Below are positions 25,456-34,256 of a DNA stretch of 64,000 nt, piece by piece. The stretch comes from Citrifermentans bremense R1 (GTDB lineage Bacteria; Desulfobacterota; Desulfuromonadia; Geobacterales; Geobacteraceae). Position numbers and translations under genes: made by a program. The notes under the pieces are model-generated. The model was given only the letters and a program-made list of their open reading frames with translations. It ran no database searches and had not been told where the DNA came from. Location: contig NZ_AUGE01000002.1 in NCBI RefSeq assembly GCF_000426865.1, positions 310,001 through 374,000 on the forward strand, written 5' to 3'. Position 1 is the stretch's first letter, and the number at the start of each line of letters is the position of its first letter.

Positions 25456-25822
25456 TGCTGATCCTCCCAGCGCCCCTTACCGGCTTGCACCCCTCGGGCA
25501 GGGGTTCGCCCGCGTAGGAAACGTAGACCGCCCCCCTTTCCAGAACCAGCGAAGGGTAGATGCTTTCGGTAATCGGCTGAGTCAGGAACCTGTCCGCAGA
25601 GACGGGCTTGGACAGGGCAATGGAGCTAATCCGGTGCTGCCGGACGAAATCCAGGACCAGGAGCGCCTCCGGCGGGAGTACCTCCTGCTCCCCGCAGCGG
25701 GGGGTGGAGAGTTTTTGCATCAGCTCGAGGGGGTTGCCGGACCTGTGGCCAGCGACAAGGGCAACTCCCACAATCAGCAGGGCTACCGACATAAGCTTCA
25801 AAAATGAAGGATTTTGCTCCAT
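25439..25822 (-). CDS. Hypothetical membrane-anchored protein
   Basis: The 127-residue product has one N-terminal membrane segment (LMSVALLIVGVALVAG) and a periplasmic part with three cysteines and a beta-rich pattern (PSLVLERGAVYVSYAGEPLPE). I do not recognise a family. The 17-nt overlap with the membrane protein at 24019-25455 suggests that they act together. The ATG at 25822 was preferred to a GTG two codons earlier; neither has a strong ribosome binding site. Confidence 0.55.
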   Translation of the reverse strand: MEQNPSFLKLMSVALLIVGVALVAGHRSGNPLELMQKLSTPRCGEQEVLPPEALLVLDFVRQHRISSIALSKPVSADRFLTQPITESIYPSLVLERGAVYVSYAGEPLPEGCKPVRGAGRISIAACR

Positions 25823-25985
25823 GCGCACCTGCAGGCGAGGCAGGCTCCGGCACCTCGCGCGTCATCTCAAGAGGTTGTATTTCAGGATGCACCTAGGGGC
25901 TGAAATACCGGCGAGCAATATAACAGGTTCAAAGACGAAATACATGAAAATATTGCAGTTCATGCCCGGGACGCCGCTTCGAAGG

Positions 25986-26027
25986 CCCCCTCCCCCACCC
26001 CTTGACACACTCCCGCACGGGGAGGGG
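25986..26027. repeat. REP-like palindromic repeat, intergenic
   Basis: CCCTCCCCCACCCC and GGGGAGGGGGAAC flank a short TCCCGCAC core. The element resembles the one at 24513-24552 and lies between the hemerythrin gene and the 25439 gene. Confidence 0.5.
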
Positions 26028-26071
26028 GAACTAAGAGCGGCTTTCCACGGAATTCCGCGAGAAACCTCCGT

Positions 26072-26482
26072 TTAGAGCGGGTGCACCTTCTCGTAAGCCG
26101 GGTAAAGCGTGCTCTCCTCGCTGCGCAGCCTTCTGGAGAGGATGGAGTACAGCCTGCCGAACGCCTTGGCGAACTCGATGTCGATGGGGGAGTCCGCCGG
26201 CGAGTATTTGTCGAAAAAGGCGACGGCATCGGCGGTGATCTCGTGCATGTCCTTGGCGTAGAACTCCACCGAACGCTTCAGCGCCGCGTCGTTTACGGCC
26301 TGCCTGTTCAGGACCGGGTAGAGTTGAATGTCTTCTTTCTTCAGGTGGGCCAGGAGTTTCCCCTTGGCCGCGATCAGGATCTTGTGGGCCTCCTGGTTGG
26401 TGATCTTGCTGTCCCTCACCTTTGCCAGCATCGCATCGATTTCGATATGGTCCCTTTTCAGCTCGTCTATCAATCTCGCCAT
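26072..26482 (-). CDS. Hemerythrin HHE-domain protein
   Basis: The 136-residue helical protein has the HHE cation-binding pattern: RDHIEIDAML in helix 1, AHLKKEDIQLYPVL in helix 2, YAKDMHEIT in helix 3, and RLRSEESTLYPAYEKV near the end. Such proteins bind a di-iron centre and sense or handle oxygen, nitric oxide or iron. The ATG at 26482 follows GAGGAGAGGGG. An FNR/HcpR-like box sits at the class II position upstream, which supports control by anaerobic or nitrosative signals. Confidence 0.9.
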   Translation of the reverse strand: MARLIDELKRDHIEIDAMLAKVRDSKITNQEAHKILIAAKGKLLAHLKKEDIQLYPVLNRQAVNDAALKRSVEFYAKDMHEITADAVAFFDKYSPADSPIDIEFAKAFGRLYSILSRRLRSEESTLYPAYEKVHPL

Positions 26483-26567
26483 CTGCCCCTCTCCTCATAG
26501 CTTTCGTTCCACACGTGCACCCGGCGCTTCCCGCAGTGGACATGCGGTGTTTGTTTCTATGAATGAA

Positions 26568-26608
26568 CTATAGGCGCAGCCGTGTTTTGAGGACTTGATG
26601 CAGGTCAA
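26568..26608 (-). promoter_or_regulatory. FNR/HcpR-like box and promoter of the hemerythrin gene
   Basis: TTGATGCAGGTCAA (26595-26608; TTGACCTGCATCAA on the transcribed strand) is a dyad of the CRP/FNR type. TATAGT (26568-26573 on the minus strand) is a good -10 element. The dyad centre is about 41 bases upstream of the inferred start, the class II activator position. Confidence 0.65.
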
Positions 26609-26691
26609 GTAAACGATGTCTGAGGACAAGCGCAGAGGCATCGATCATCCGGAGCTGGGGGGAGCAGAGGAGTTTAGCGGGTGGAGCGCGC

Positions 26692-27843
26692 CTAGATGCG
26701 GTTTTTCTTGAGTTCCTGCAGAGGATAGAAGGTGCCGCGCCAGTAGATCCCCCCCTGCCAGAGGTTCAGCAGCATGGTGCGCATCAGGATGTAGACGAAG
26801 AGCGCGGAGGTGATCGGATAGGCGATGGCGTACCAGGGGTGGGAGCGGTGGAACCGGGCGCTGTCGGCGACGGTCGCGAGCGTAACGAGCACGGTGGCGA
26901 GGTACAGAGCCTGCACAGCGCCGCCGGTGACGAAGATGGCCAGGAAAGGCCAGATGCCGCAGACACTCTGCCCGAAAACCCCGGTCAGCACCAGAGGGAC
27001 GCTGTAATCGGTGCCGGCGAAGGCGTTTTTCTCCAACCCCCGCACCACCTCCCCCACCGAGGCGTACCACTCGACGAAAAGGTACTCCGGCGCATAGGCC
27101 GCTTCCTGCCGCAGCCCCGCCGTTTTTATCAGCTTGCCGAGCTTGATGTCGTCGTCCGGCCGCAGGCGAATCGCCTCGTGCCCGCCGATGCTGCGGTAGG
27201 CGTCGGCGCGCAGCATGTTGAAGGCGCCGATGCCGATATGGCAACGGCTTTTGGGGTCGCGCGCCTTCCAGGGACGGGAAAAAAGGGAAAAGAAGATGAT
27301 GAAGGAAGCGCCGAACATGTCGAGGAAAAGGCTCGGCATCCGCAGCGAGGGGGTAGCCGCCAGGTGGTCCAGGCTCTGCTTTCGCATGAAGATCACCCCC
27401 CTCGTCAGCACCGTCGGCTCCATCACGATGTCGGCGTCGGTGAAGAGGAGGTATTCGCCGCGGGCCTGACGGCTTCCCACCCAGAGGGCGTGGTTCTTGC
27501 CGAGCCATCCCTGCGGCAGGTGTTCGACGCGGATCACGCGAAGCCGCTCCCGCTCCCGGGACATCTCTTCCAGGATGGCGCCGGTGCCGTCCTCGGAGCG
27601 GTCGTCGACGACGATCAGTTCGTAATCGGGGTAGTCGAGGTCGAGAAGCGATTGCAGCGCCTCGCCGATGTTGCGCTCTTCGTTGCGGGCGGCAACGACG
27701 ATGGAGACGGGCGGCAGCTTCGTCGCCGTGCCGGGATCCGTCTCCCGCAAGGCCCTGACCCGGCGGGCTCCGGTGACGACCTCAAGCCCCGCCAGGCAGA
27801 CGAGGATGAGGGTCGCAACGGCAATGAGGAAAAGTATGTTCAT
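26692..27843 (-). CDS. Membrane-bound family 2 glycosyltransferase
   Basis: The 383-residue protein has an N-terminal membrane anchor, a GT-A catalytic domain (VSIVVAARNEERNIGEAL, YELIVVDDRSEDGTG, FTDADIVM with the DxD-like motif, RPDDDIKLG as acceptor-site acids) and three or four C-terminal hydrophobic helices. It likely transfers a sugar to a lipid-linked acceptor at the inner membrane. It is the last gene of the glycan locus. No ribosome binding site is obvious at the ATG at 27843. Confidence 0.85.
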   Translation of the reverse strand: MNILFLIAVATLILVCLAGLEVVTGARRVRALRETDPGTATKLPPVSIVVAARNEERNIGEALQSLLDLDYPDYELIVVDDRSEDGTGAILEEMSRERERLRVIRVEHLPQGWLGKNHALWVGSRQARGEYLLFTDADIVMEPTVLTRGVIFMRKQSLDHLAATPSLRMPSLFLDMFGASFIIFFSLFSRPWKARDPKSRCHIGIGAFNMLRADAYRSIGGHEAIRLRPDDDIKLGKLIKTAGLRQEAAYAPEYLFVEWYASVGEVVRGLEKNAFAGTDYSVPLVLTGVFGQSVCGIWPFLAIFVTGGAVQALYLATVLVTLATVADSARFHRSHPWYAIAYPITSALFVYILMRTMLLNLWQGGIYWRGTFYPLQELKKNRI

Positions 27844-27868
27844 GGCAATAAGGGCGCTGTCATGGGAG

Positions 27869-28597
27869 CTATTGGTCGGAGCGGAAGAAGATTCCGTCCA
27901 CTTGGTAGGTTCTCCCCGTGGCGTCGTCGGAGAAGCAGGGGTTCAAGTCGTGGAGGGCGAATCCCAGGGCCTCGACTGCGCCCATCACCTCGCGAAACAG
28001 AGGTTCCCCTTCATACAACGGGTGTAGGGAGAGTTCGAGTTGCAGCCCTTCCAGAAGCGGAATGATCCCCTCTGCCCCGCGCAGAACCTGCAGTTCGTAT
28101 CCCTGGACATCGACCTTCAAAAAGACCCGGTTGCCGGGCGACAGATGTCCGGCAGCAGCCAAGTCCAGCCGGTTGAGAGGCACCGACTCGACCGCCACCG
28201 GTTTCACCCTTGGCTCGGCCTTCAGGTGCGCCTCGTTCACCCGCAAAATGGAACTGCTCTCGGAATTGGCGGAGACGTTTATGGCGGCCTCCCCGGTCGC
28301 ATCCCCCAGCGCCTGCCGGGGGGCAACCGTTATGCCGGGGTCGCTTTCGGCAAGGCGGGTCAAGGCGGCATGGGCTGCCGGGAGAGGCTCGAAGCAGACG
28401 ATCCTTCCTCTATATCCTATGGAGCGCAGGTGCCTGGCGTACTGCCCAGTATTGGCGCCGACATCCAAGACCGTGTCTATCTTGTGGCATGACAACATCC
28501 GCGCGAGACGCGCGGCCTCGGAGCGCGCCGGGCGGTAGGCGCGCACGTCGACCCCCAGCTTCCTGGCGAACCGTTTGATCAAGAACTGAAGCTCCAC
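27869..28597 (-). CDS. FkbM-family methyltransferase
   Basis: The 242-residue protein has the SAM-binding motif TVLDVGANTGQYARHL (about residues 42-57), an acidic second motif (RIVCFEPLPAAH), and the FkbM signature FLKVDVQGYELQVLRGA. FkbM enzymes O-methylate hydroxyls of sugars or polyketides; a sugar residue of the locus product is the likely target. It starts at GTG 28597 after AAAGGAGACAAT. Confidence 0.88.
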   Translation of the reverse strand: MELQFLIKRFARKLGVDVRAYRPARSEAARLARMLSCHKIDTVLDVGANTGQYARHLRSIGYRGRIVCFEPLPAAHAALTRLAESDPGITVAPRQALGDATGEAAINVSANSESSSILRVNEAHLKAEPRVKPVAVESVPLNRLDLAAAGHLSPGNRVFLKVDVQGYELQVLRGAEGIIPLLEGLQLELSLHPLYEGEPLFREVMGAVEALGFALHDLNPCFSDDATGRTYQVDGIFFRSDQ

Positions 28598-28672
28598 ATT
28601 GTCTCCTTTGCGGCGGAATCAGGAGGTTCGTCCCTCACCGCCCGCCTCGGCGCCCTAGGCCTCAGCTGTGGT

Positions 28673-29776
28673 TCAAGCCAGCCGACGGTAAATCGCAGCT
28701 GTTTCCAAAGCGCAGCGATCCCAGGAAAACTGTTTCAACCTCTGCCGTCCCCGCTCGGCCAGCGCTTCCAGCAGTGCGCTCGTGTGCACGGTAGATTCGA
28801 TGATGTCACTCATCTCCTCCATGTTCAGCGGGTTGAAATATTTTCCAGCGTCGCCGACGATCTCGGGGATGGACCCCGCGCTGCTGCAGATGACGGGACA
28901 GCCGAAGCACATCGCCTCCAGCGGCGGGATGCCGAATCCTTCGTAAAGCGATGGGTAAACGAGGGCGATGGCTGAGCGGTACAGGCTCGCCAGAACGTCG
29001 TCATCTCCCGCCACCTGGAACACGGTGCCGGGATCCAGTTCCAGCCTGGCCATGGCGTCCCGCTCTGCCGGGGTGAACTTCCCCCCGCCGAAACAGACCA
29101 AGTGGCATTCCCTGCGCAGCCGCTTCGACGCGGCGTAGGCGCTGAGCAGCCCGGAGAAGTTTTTGTAGCCGCCGCGGGGGCCGACGTAGAGCAGGAAGGG
29201 GAGCTTCGGAGTCGAGGCAGAGCCAGCCGTCGCTTCACCTTTGGCCATCAATCCGAACCCGTGGTGGACGACGCTGATTTTTCCAGGTTCTATGCCCCTG
29301 AGCTCCATCAGGTCGCGCCTGGTCTGTTCGGAGACGCAGATTATGTGGTCCGCACGCTCAGCGGCCATACGCTTGAACTTCGGCGTCCTGTCGGTCGCCG
29401 CGAAAAACGACGGCAGCTTCTCGTGGATCATGTCATGGATGGTGACGACCCTGCGGGCGCGGCGCGGCCCGGTCCGGTACGGGAAATAGTAGGTCTCGTG
29501 GATGAGGTCCGGGTTGATCCCCCGCAGCATCACGTCCCCCATCAGCATCCCTGCCGCCCGCACCGACAGGGGAAGCCGGGCCGCACCGGGCAGGCGGAAC
29601 CCTGAGACGAGCCCGGCAGGGAGGCTCTCCAAGTAGGCGTTTATGTGCATGGGGGCCGTGATGGAGACCTCCATCGCGTCGAGGCGGCTGATGCGGGCGG
29701 CAAGCTCGCAGACGTAGCGAGAAACCCCGCCGTAGGCCTGCTCATGGAATATCTGCGCGTCGTAGGATACCTTCAT
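28673..29776 (-). CDS. Family 4 (GT-B) glycosyltransferase
   Basis: The 367-residue protein has the GT-B fold of family 4: the N-terminal acceptor loop YGGVSRYVCEL, HDMIHEKLP, the donor-domain start LPFLLYVGPRGGYKNFSGLL, and the E-x7-E motif YEGFGIPPLEAMCFGCPVI. It would use a nucleotide-sugar to extend the glycan with retention. Its ATG overlaps the stop of the upstream methyltransferase by 4 nt (ATGA). Confidence 0.92.
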   Translation of the reverse strand: MKVSYDAQIFHEQAYGGVSRYVCELAARISRLDAMEVSITAPMHINAYLESLPAGLVSGFRLPGAARLPLSVRAAGMLMGDVMLRGINPDLIHETYYFPYRTGPRRARRVVTIHDMIHEKLPSFFAATDRTPKFKRMAAERADHIICVSEQTRRDLMELRGIEPGKISVVHHGFGLMAKGEATAGSASTPKLPFLLYVGPRGGYKNFSGLLSAYAASKRLRRECHLVCFGGGKFTPAERDAMARLELDPGTVFQVAGDDDVLASLYRSAIALVYPSLYEGFGIPPLEAMCFGCPVICSSAGSIPEIVGDAGKYFNPLNMEEMSDIIESTVHTSALLEALAERGRQRLKQFSWDRCALETAAIYRRLA

Positions 29777-30585
29777 CGCTCCCCTGCGCCCGGGGCCCGG
29801 GCTATTCCGAGCATAAGCTCCTGGTCGCTTACCGTTTTCGACCCCAGACGGAACCGGATGTACCGCGAGGCGATAGGAGCGAACCAGCCGGTGACCATGC
29901 GCAGCAGGCTCTCGTCCACAGGCGTGCGCGAGAAGAGGTGCAGCCTGTTGGCCGTCGCGAAATGAAGACCGAGCCTTGCGGCGATCTGCTCCAGGGTACG
30001 GCGCTGGTAGAAGGAGACGTGTTGCCCCGTGGCAAAGGCGTAATAGTTCCAGGCCTCGGGTGGAGGAGGCTCCCCCTGGTACAGCTCCGTACTGAACAGC
30101 AGGTAATCAGAACCGAAGCGGGAGAAGGCCTCCTCGATGAAGGGAACCGGGTCGGTGAGGTGTTCCAGGACCTCGAAGGCGGTGACGGCTCTGCACTCCC
30201 CCATCCCCTCCCGGTACTCGAAGCCGGGGGTGAGGATGTTCTCGCAATACTTGTCCGCCCAGTAAAAGTCTAAGCCCAGGTCCCGCATCATGCGGGTCAG
30301 GAGCCCGTAGCCGCCGGCGAGATCGACAAAGCGTCCCTTCCCCCGTTCCCCGGCAAGCCAGAAGAGCGCCCCCGCGACCTTGGGCGCCAGGTCGATGTTC
30401 CTCATCACCAGCCCGGTGTCCGCCGAAGCGATAGCCTTGGCGTAGGCCTCCTCTAGCCAGTGCGGATCCCGCACCGCCAGAAAGCCGCAGCGGCCGCAGA
30501 GCTCATAGCCGGCTTCGTGCTTGCCCAGCACGGTGGCCGAGAAGCAGGGTTGCATGGCAGTGGTACAAATCGGACAGCTGTTCAT
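29773..30585 (-). CDS. SAM methyltransferase with N-terminal zinc ribbon
   Basis: The 270-residue protein begins with a CPIC ... CGRCGF four-cysteine zinc motif, then a class I methyltransferase domain (RFVDLAGGYGLLTRMM, FYWADKY, AVTAFEVLEHLTDP). The layout recalls sugar C- or O-methyltransferases of deoxysugar pathways, in which the zinc ribbon is common. It overlaps the next upstream gene by ATGA at 30582-30585. Confidence 0.85.
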   Translation of the reverse strand: MNSCPICTTAMQPCFSATVLGKHEAGYELCGRCGFLAVRDPHWLEEAYAKAIASADTGLVMRNIDLAPKVAGALFWLAGERGKGRFVDLAGGYGLLTRMMRDLGLDFYWADKYCENILTPGFEYREGMGECRAVTAFEVLEHLTDPVPFIEEAFSRFGSDYLLFSTELYQGEPPPPEAWNYYAFATGQHVSFYQRRTLEQIAARLGLHFATANRLHLFSRTPVDESLLRMVTGWFAPIASRYIRFRLGSKTVSDQELMLGIARAPGAGER

Positions 30586-31517
30586 CGGCGGTCGCTCCCG
30601 GGGTATGAGCGGGCTAAGAGCCTGCCGAAGAGGGATTTCATTTTGTCCAGGTTGGACGAGCGGTGCCGGCTTCGCGCATCCGCATCCTCGTTTCTCAGCA
30701 CCTCTCGGGGATGCCTGAGCGGGAACTCCATCGCTTGGCTGCGCAGATTGGAGAGCGCACCGGCGACTTTGGTGTGGGTCGCGCAGGCGTCGAACCCTAC
30801 GTTACTGACCAGGTTCACCGAGGGTAGAACGCAGAGGCGCCTTTTAAGCCAGTTGGCAAAGACCCACTGGTAATCCCAGGTGTCCAGCCTGCCGCTTTGG
30901 ACCAGGTCGAAGTTCTTGCGCCACTCGCGTATCTCCCCGGCGTCTTCGAGAAGACCCGAAAACCATGGCTCTTCCTTTACCTCCGGCCACTTCCCCAACG
31001 CCACGTCGTAGCTTCCCTGCCAGCGATCCCTCCAGGTCGCCCACCCCCAGATGTGGAAGTACCTGGAGAAGTAATAGCTGTCGCCGGTCGTGGTGGGTCC
31101 GAACTGGAAATTGTCCCCGCTGATCATCCCGACGCGGGGATCGTCGCGGTACCGGTCGAGGAGTTCCTGGCAGAACCGGAAGAAAGTCGGGTGCGGCAGG
31201 CAATCGTCCTCAAGGATGATCGCCTCCTCTACCTGTTCGAAGATCCAGTCGATACCGGTCGCGACCCTCCGCCTGCACCCCAGGTTCACCTCGGAGAACT
31301 CGTGCTGCACCCGGCAGGGCCAGTCCACCTCCGACACGATCCGCCGCACCTCGGCGCAAAGCTCCGCCTCGCCGGCACGACCCGGTCTGGGACCGTCGGC
31401 CACCACCAACAGGCGCGAGGGGCGCTCCTTCCTGATGGCCGCGAAGACGCGCACGGTGGCCTCTGGCCTGTTGAAGACCAGCAGCGCGACTGGAGTGGCG
31501 AGGGGGGCGTCAGTCAT
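30582..31517 (-). CDS. Family 2-like glycosyltransferase
   Basis: The 311-residue protein has a GT-A start (VALLVFNRPEATVRVFAAI), the nucleotide-binding acids LLVVADGPR, the DxD-type motif AIILEDDCLPHPTFF, and FHIWGWATWRDRW, a signature of a family of glycosyltransferases seen in surface glycan loci. There is no membrane segment. The ATG at 31517 overlaps the stop of the GT at 31510 by 8 nt. Confidence 0.85.
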   Translation of the reverse strand: MTDAPLATPVALLVFNRPEATVRVFAAIRKERPSRLLVVADGPRPGRAGEAELCAEVRRIVSEVDWPCRVQHEFSEVNLGCRRRVATGIDWIFEQVEEAIILEDDCLPHPTFFRFCQELLDRYRDDPRVGMISGDNFQFGPTTTGDSYYFSRYFHIWGWATWRDRWQGSYDVALGKWPEVKEEPWFSGLLEDAGEIREWRKNFDLVQSGRLDTWDYQWVFANWLKRRLCVLPSVNLVSNVGFDACATHTKVAGALSNLRSQAMEFPLRHPREVLRNEDADARSRHRSSNLDKMKSLFGRLLARSYPGSDRR

Positions 31518-32637
31518 GTTTTATCCCTTCCGGCGGCACGGGTTTACCAGTGAGCGAGCGGTACAAAGAGAGGAGTTTTTCTTCCTGCCGCGCCTGTGAG
31601 AAATGCTGTTGCACCCGCTCGCGCCCTCTTTGCCCCATCTCCTCGCGCAGCGCCGGGTCGCTCAGCAACTGGAGAATGCGTGCTGCGAAGCCGGCCGTAT
31701 CGTCGGCGGCGCAGACGAAGCCGGTTTCCCCCCCGACGACCGACTCGGGGAGCCCGCCGGTGTCGGCCACCACGCAGGGCAATGCGGAAGACATCGCCTC
31801 CAGCACCGCTATGCCGTGGCTTTCCCTGAGGCTCGGCTGGAAGTAGAGCTGGGCACGGGCAAGCCATGGGGAGATGTCGGGTACGAAGCCGGGCAACAGG
31901 ATCCGGTCTTGGAGCCGCAACGCCGCCACCCGCCGCCGCAACGCCTCCAGAAGTTCCCCGTCCCCAAGCCAGACAAAGGTCGCCCCCTCATGTTGCCGCA
32001 CCACCTGGACAGCCGCGTCCAGCCATAAAAGCGGGTTCTTGTACGGTACGACGTGACCGGCTGTGACCACCAAGGGATCGGCGCTGGCACAGCCCCCCCC
32101 CACAACAGCAGAGGAGTTGTGCAGCAGTGCGATCTTCTCCAGCGGGAAGCCCATGGTGGCCGCAATGGCCTGAGCGGCAGCCCTGGACACCGTCGCCACC
32201 CGGTTTCTGAACATGGCGCCCACCCGGAGGTAGAGTCTGGGCAGCAACCGGAAGCTATGCTCCGGTACGCTGTGCAGGACGTAGAGCGCCGGGACAGGGA
32301 GGTACAGGGCGACCGACATCCTGCCGGGGTCGCTGGTCGACACCAGCACCAGGTCGGGGCGCCAAGTGCGTAGCGTGGGCCAGACAAATTCCAGGTCGTA
32401 GAACGGGGTCAGGTACGGAGGGGTCTCAGGCCGGGTGCGGTTCACCGCGCTGAACACAGGGACCCGGTAACGCCCGGCCAATAAGCGCAGCGCATCGTCG
32501 ATCAGGTGCTCCGGCGTCAGCAGGGCCGACTCGAATCGGTGCCTCTGGTGGATTACCAGCAGGCGCTCCAGAAAGCGCGCGGCGCCGCCGTAAATGAGGC
32601 GCTCGGGGACTATGATGAGGACCCTTGCCCGACTCAC
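31510..32637 (-). CDS. Family 4 (GT-B) glycosyltransferase
   Basis: The 375-residue protein shows YGGAARFLERLL near the N-terminus, a nucleotide-sugar domain beginning DPLVVTAGHVVPYKNPLLWL, and the E-x7-E motif RESHGIAVLEAMSSALPCVV followed by ETGFVCAADD. It is a retaining transferase for the glycan backbone or side chains. It begins at GTG 32637, which overlaps the stop of the upstream methyltransferase (GTGA). Confidence 0.9.
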   Translation of the reverse strand: MSRARVLIIVPERLIYGGAARFLERLLVIHQRHRFESALLTPEHLIDDALRLLAGRYRVPVFSAVNRTRPETPPYLTPFYDLEFVWPTLRTWRPDLVLVSTSDPGRMSVALYLPVPALYVLHSVPEHSFRLLPRLYLRVGAMFRNRVATVSRAAAQAIAATMGFPLEKIALLHNSSAVVGGGCASADPLVVTAGHVVPYKNPLLWLDAAVQVVRQHEGATFVWLGDGELLEALRRRVAALRLQDRILLPGFVPDISPWLARAQLYFQPSLRESHGIAVLEAMSSALPCVVADTGGLPESVVGGETGFVCAADDTAGFAARILQLLSDPALREEMGQRGRERVQQHFSQARQEEKLLSLYRSLTGKPVPPEGIKHD

Positions 32638-33494
32638 CGCTTCCTCGCCACCAGGTAGCGCATATCCACGCAGCGGCCGCGCCAGCGGGACCAGACCGGG
32701 GGCGGGTCCTGCAGTTCCCTGCAGACCAGGTAATCCTCACCGGCGACGATGTCGCAGGAGAACTCCAGTCGTCTCCTGATTTCGGGCCAGTCGATGTGGT
32801 CCTCTGGGGTGACATGGATATCGCCATCGTCCGCCACCGGCTTGAGCCTTAGCCTGAGGGCAGCCGCGAGGTATCTCAGTCCCCCTTTGCGCCTCAAGAT
32901 CCCCAGCAGGTATTTCCATGACGGCACCGCATGGTTTTGCTCCGACTCCTTTAGTTCCCGCAAGTATTGCTGGTAGGCACTGCCGCGGGCCCAGTAGGAA
33001 GGGCAGACTTCATGGTCGATATAGATAAGCCCGCCGGACTTCGCCACCCTGGCGAACTCGTCGACGACGCGGAGGTAGTCGGGGACGTGGTGCAGCACGG
33101 AATAGGTCGCCACTAGGTCGAACCGGTCGGAGTCGATGCCGTCAAGGTCACGACCGTTGAGCCTCATGGTCTGCAGCCGGTCGCCACTGCCGGTTACCGC
33201 CTGCAGCTCCTTCAGGCTCCCCGGCGATACGTCTGCGGCCAAGACTGCTGCCCCGAGTCCGAGCAACTGTCGGGTGAGGTTTCCGGTCCCGGAACCGAAA
33301 TCCAGAGCCTGCAGCGTGCCGGCGGCCTGCAGGAGTTCCAGGAGGTACTGCAGCAATTCCCTGATGCGTCGCTGCTCCACCGGGTTGTAAATCTCCCGGT
33401 GGCGCGCCTGGTAGAGCGGCGCGAGGAGGTCGTGCAGCTCCCGGTTGTGCTGTACCAGCTCTGCGGCGCAAGGTCTATCGGCTGCCGTGGTCAT
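32634..33494 (-). CDS. Class I SAM-dependent methyltransferase
   Basis: The 286-residue protein has motif I ALDFGSGTGNLTRQLLGLGA, motif II VLAADVSPGSLKEL, and FDLVATYSVLHHVPDYLRVV. The family uses SAM to methylate a small molecule or sugar; the exact acceptor is unknown. The start at 33494 (MTTAADRP) has a GGGGGA site; an extension to 33578 is not supported. It overlaps the adjacent GT gene by 4 nt. Confidence 0.85.
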   Translation of the reverse strand: MTTAADRPCAAELVQHNRELHDLLAPLYQARHREIYNPVEQRRIRELLQYLLELLQAAGTLQALDFGSGTGNLTRQLLGLGAAVLAADVSPGSLKELQAVTGSGDRLQTMRLNGRDLDGIDSDRFDLVATYSVLHHVPDYLRVVDEFARVAKSGGLIYIDHEVCPSYWARGSAYQQYLRELKESEQNHAVPSWKYLLGILRRKGGLRYLAAALRLRLKPVADDGDIHVTPEDHIDWPEIRRRLEFSCDIVAGEDYLVCRELQDPPPVWSRWRGRCVDMRYLVARKR

Positions 33495-34252
33495 GGACGG
33501 TATCCCCCGCAGGGAAAGAAGAGGGACGTGGCGCGACGGCGTAGCGCGGTGCAAAGAAACCGCCCTTTCAGGAGCCACAGCTTGAGAAGGAGCCTGAAGT
33601 TGGCCAGGATGATCCGGTCCGCCTCTCGCTCAACCGTCACACGGTCGGTAGCCGAAATCCCGTTCTGGTCGAAAAGGCAGATGGGAATGGAAACCAGGTC
33701 CACGGGGAGGTCCTTGCTGAAAAAGCGCACCCAGAGCTCACCGTCCATGGCGATCCGGTACCCTTGGTCGAAACGGCCGTACCTCTGGAACAGGCTCCGG
33801 CGCAAGAGGGTTGCCGGGTGCGGCACCCAGTACAGGGGAGGCCACACGCCGGAAAGGGGGGGATGGGCGTGCCGCTCGCCGGACTGCATCAGGGAGAGCT
33901 CGAAGATGACCGCTTCCGCGCGGGTCCCCTCCAGGATGCGCAGGAACAGTTCCGCGTCGAGGTCGGGATGCACCTCATCCCTGCCGTTCAAAAACCAGAT
34001 CCAGTCCGAATCGGAGTTGTCGATGCCCCGGTTGAAGGCGCTGCCGATCCCCTCCGGCTCGCACCACAGATACTCGACGCTCTCCCGTGCGGCTTTCGCC
34101 TGCACAGCGTCCCTGACCGAAGCCGAGCTGCCGTCGACGATCAGGTGCGAGACGCCGGGCAACGCCCTGAGCCGCTTGGCGCTCTCCAGGGTGGCGGCCA
34201 CGCCGCAAAGATCGTCCTTGGTTACGGTTATGATGGTGAGAAAACGTGCCAT
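33491..34252 (-). CDS. Family 2 glycosyltransferase
   Basis: The 253-residue GT-A enzyme has LTIITVTKDDLCGVAATLES, the GVSHLIVDGSSASVRDAV nucleotide loop, and FNRGIDNSDSDWIWFLNGRD, which contains the metal site. It resembles WcaA-like transferases. The start is the ATG at 34252, four bases after the stop of the upstream gene; the long in-frame extension to 34510 is a shadow of that gene. Confidence 0.87.
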   Translation of the reverse strand: MARFLTIITVTKDDLCGVAATLESAKRLRALPGVSHLIVDGSSASVRDAVQAKAARESVEYLWCEPEGIGSAFNRGIDNSDSDWIWFLNGRDEVHPDLDAELFLRILEGTRAEAVIFELSLMQSGERHAHPPLSGVWPPLYWVPHPATLLRRSLFQRYGRFDQGYRIAMDGELWVRFFSKDLPVDLVSIPICLFDQNGISATDRVTVEREADRIILANFRLLLKLWLLKGRFLCTALRRRATSLFFPCGGYRP

Positions 34253-34256
34253 GAGG

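Noticed and set aside
26839-28065. 408-residue ORF on the plus strand
   Set aside because: It is a shadow of the GT2 and FkbM genes on the opposite strand, with no domain and no ribosome binding site.
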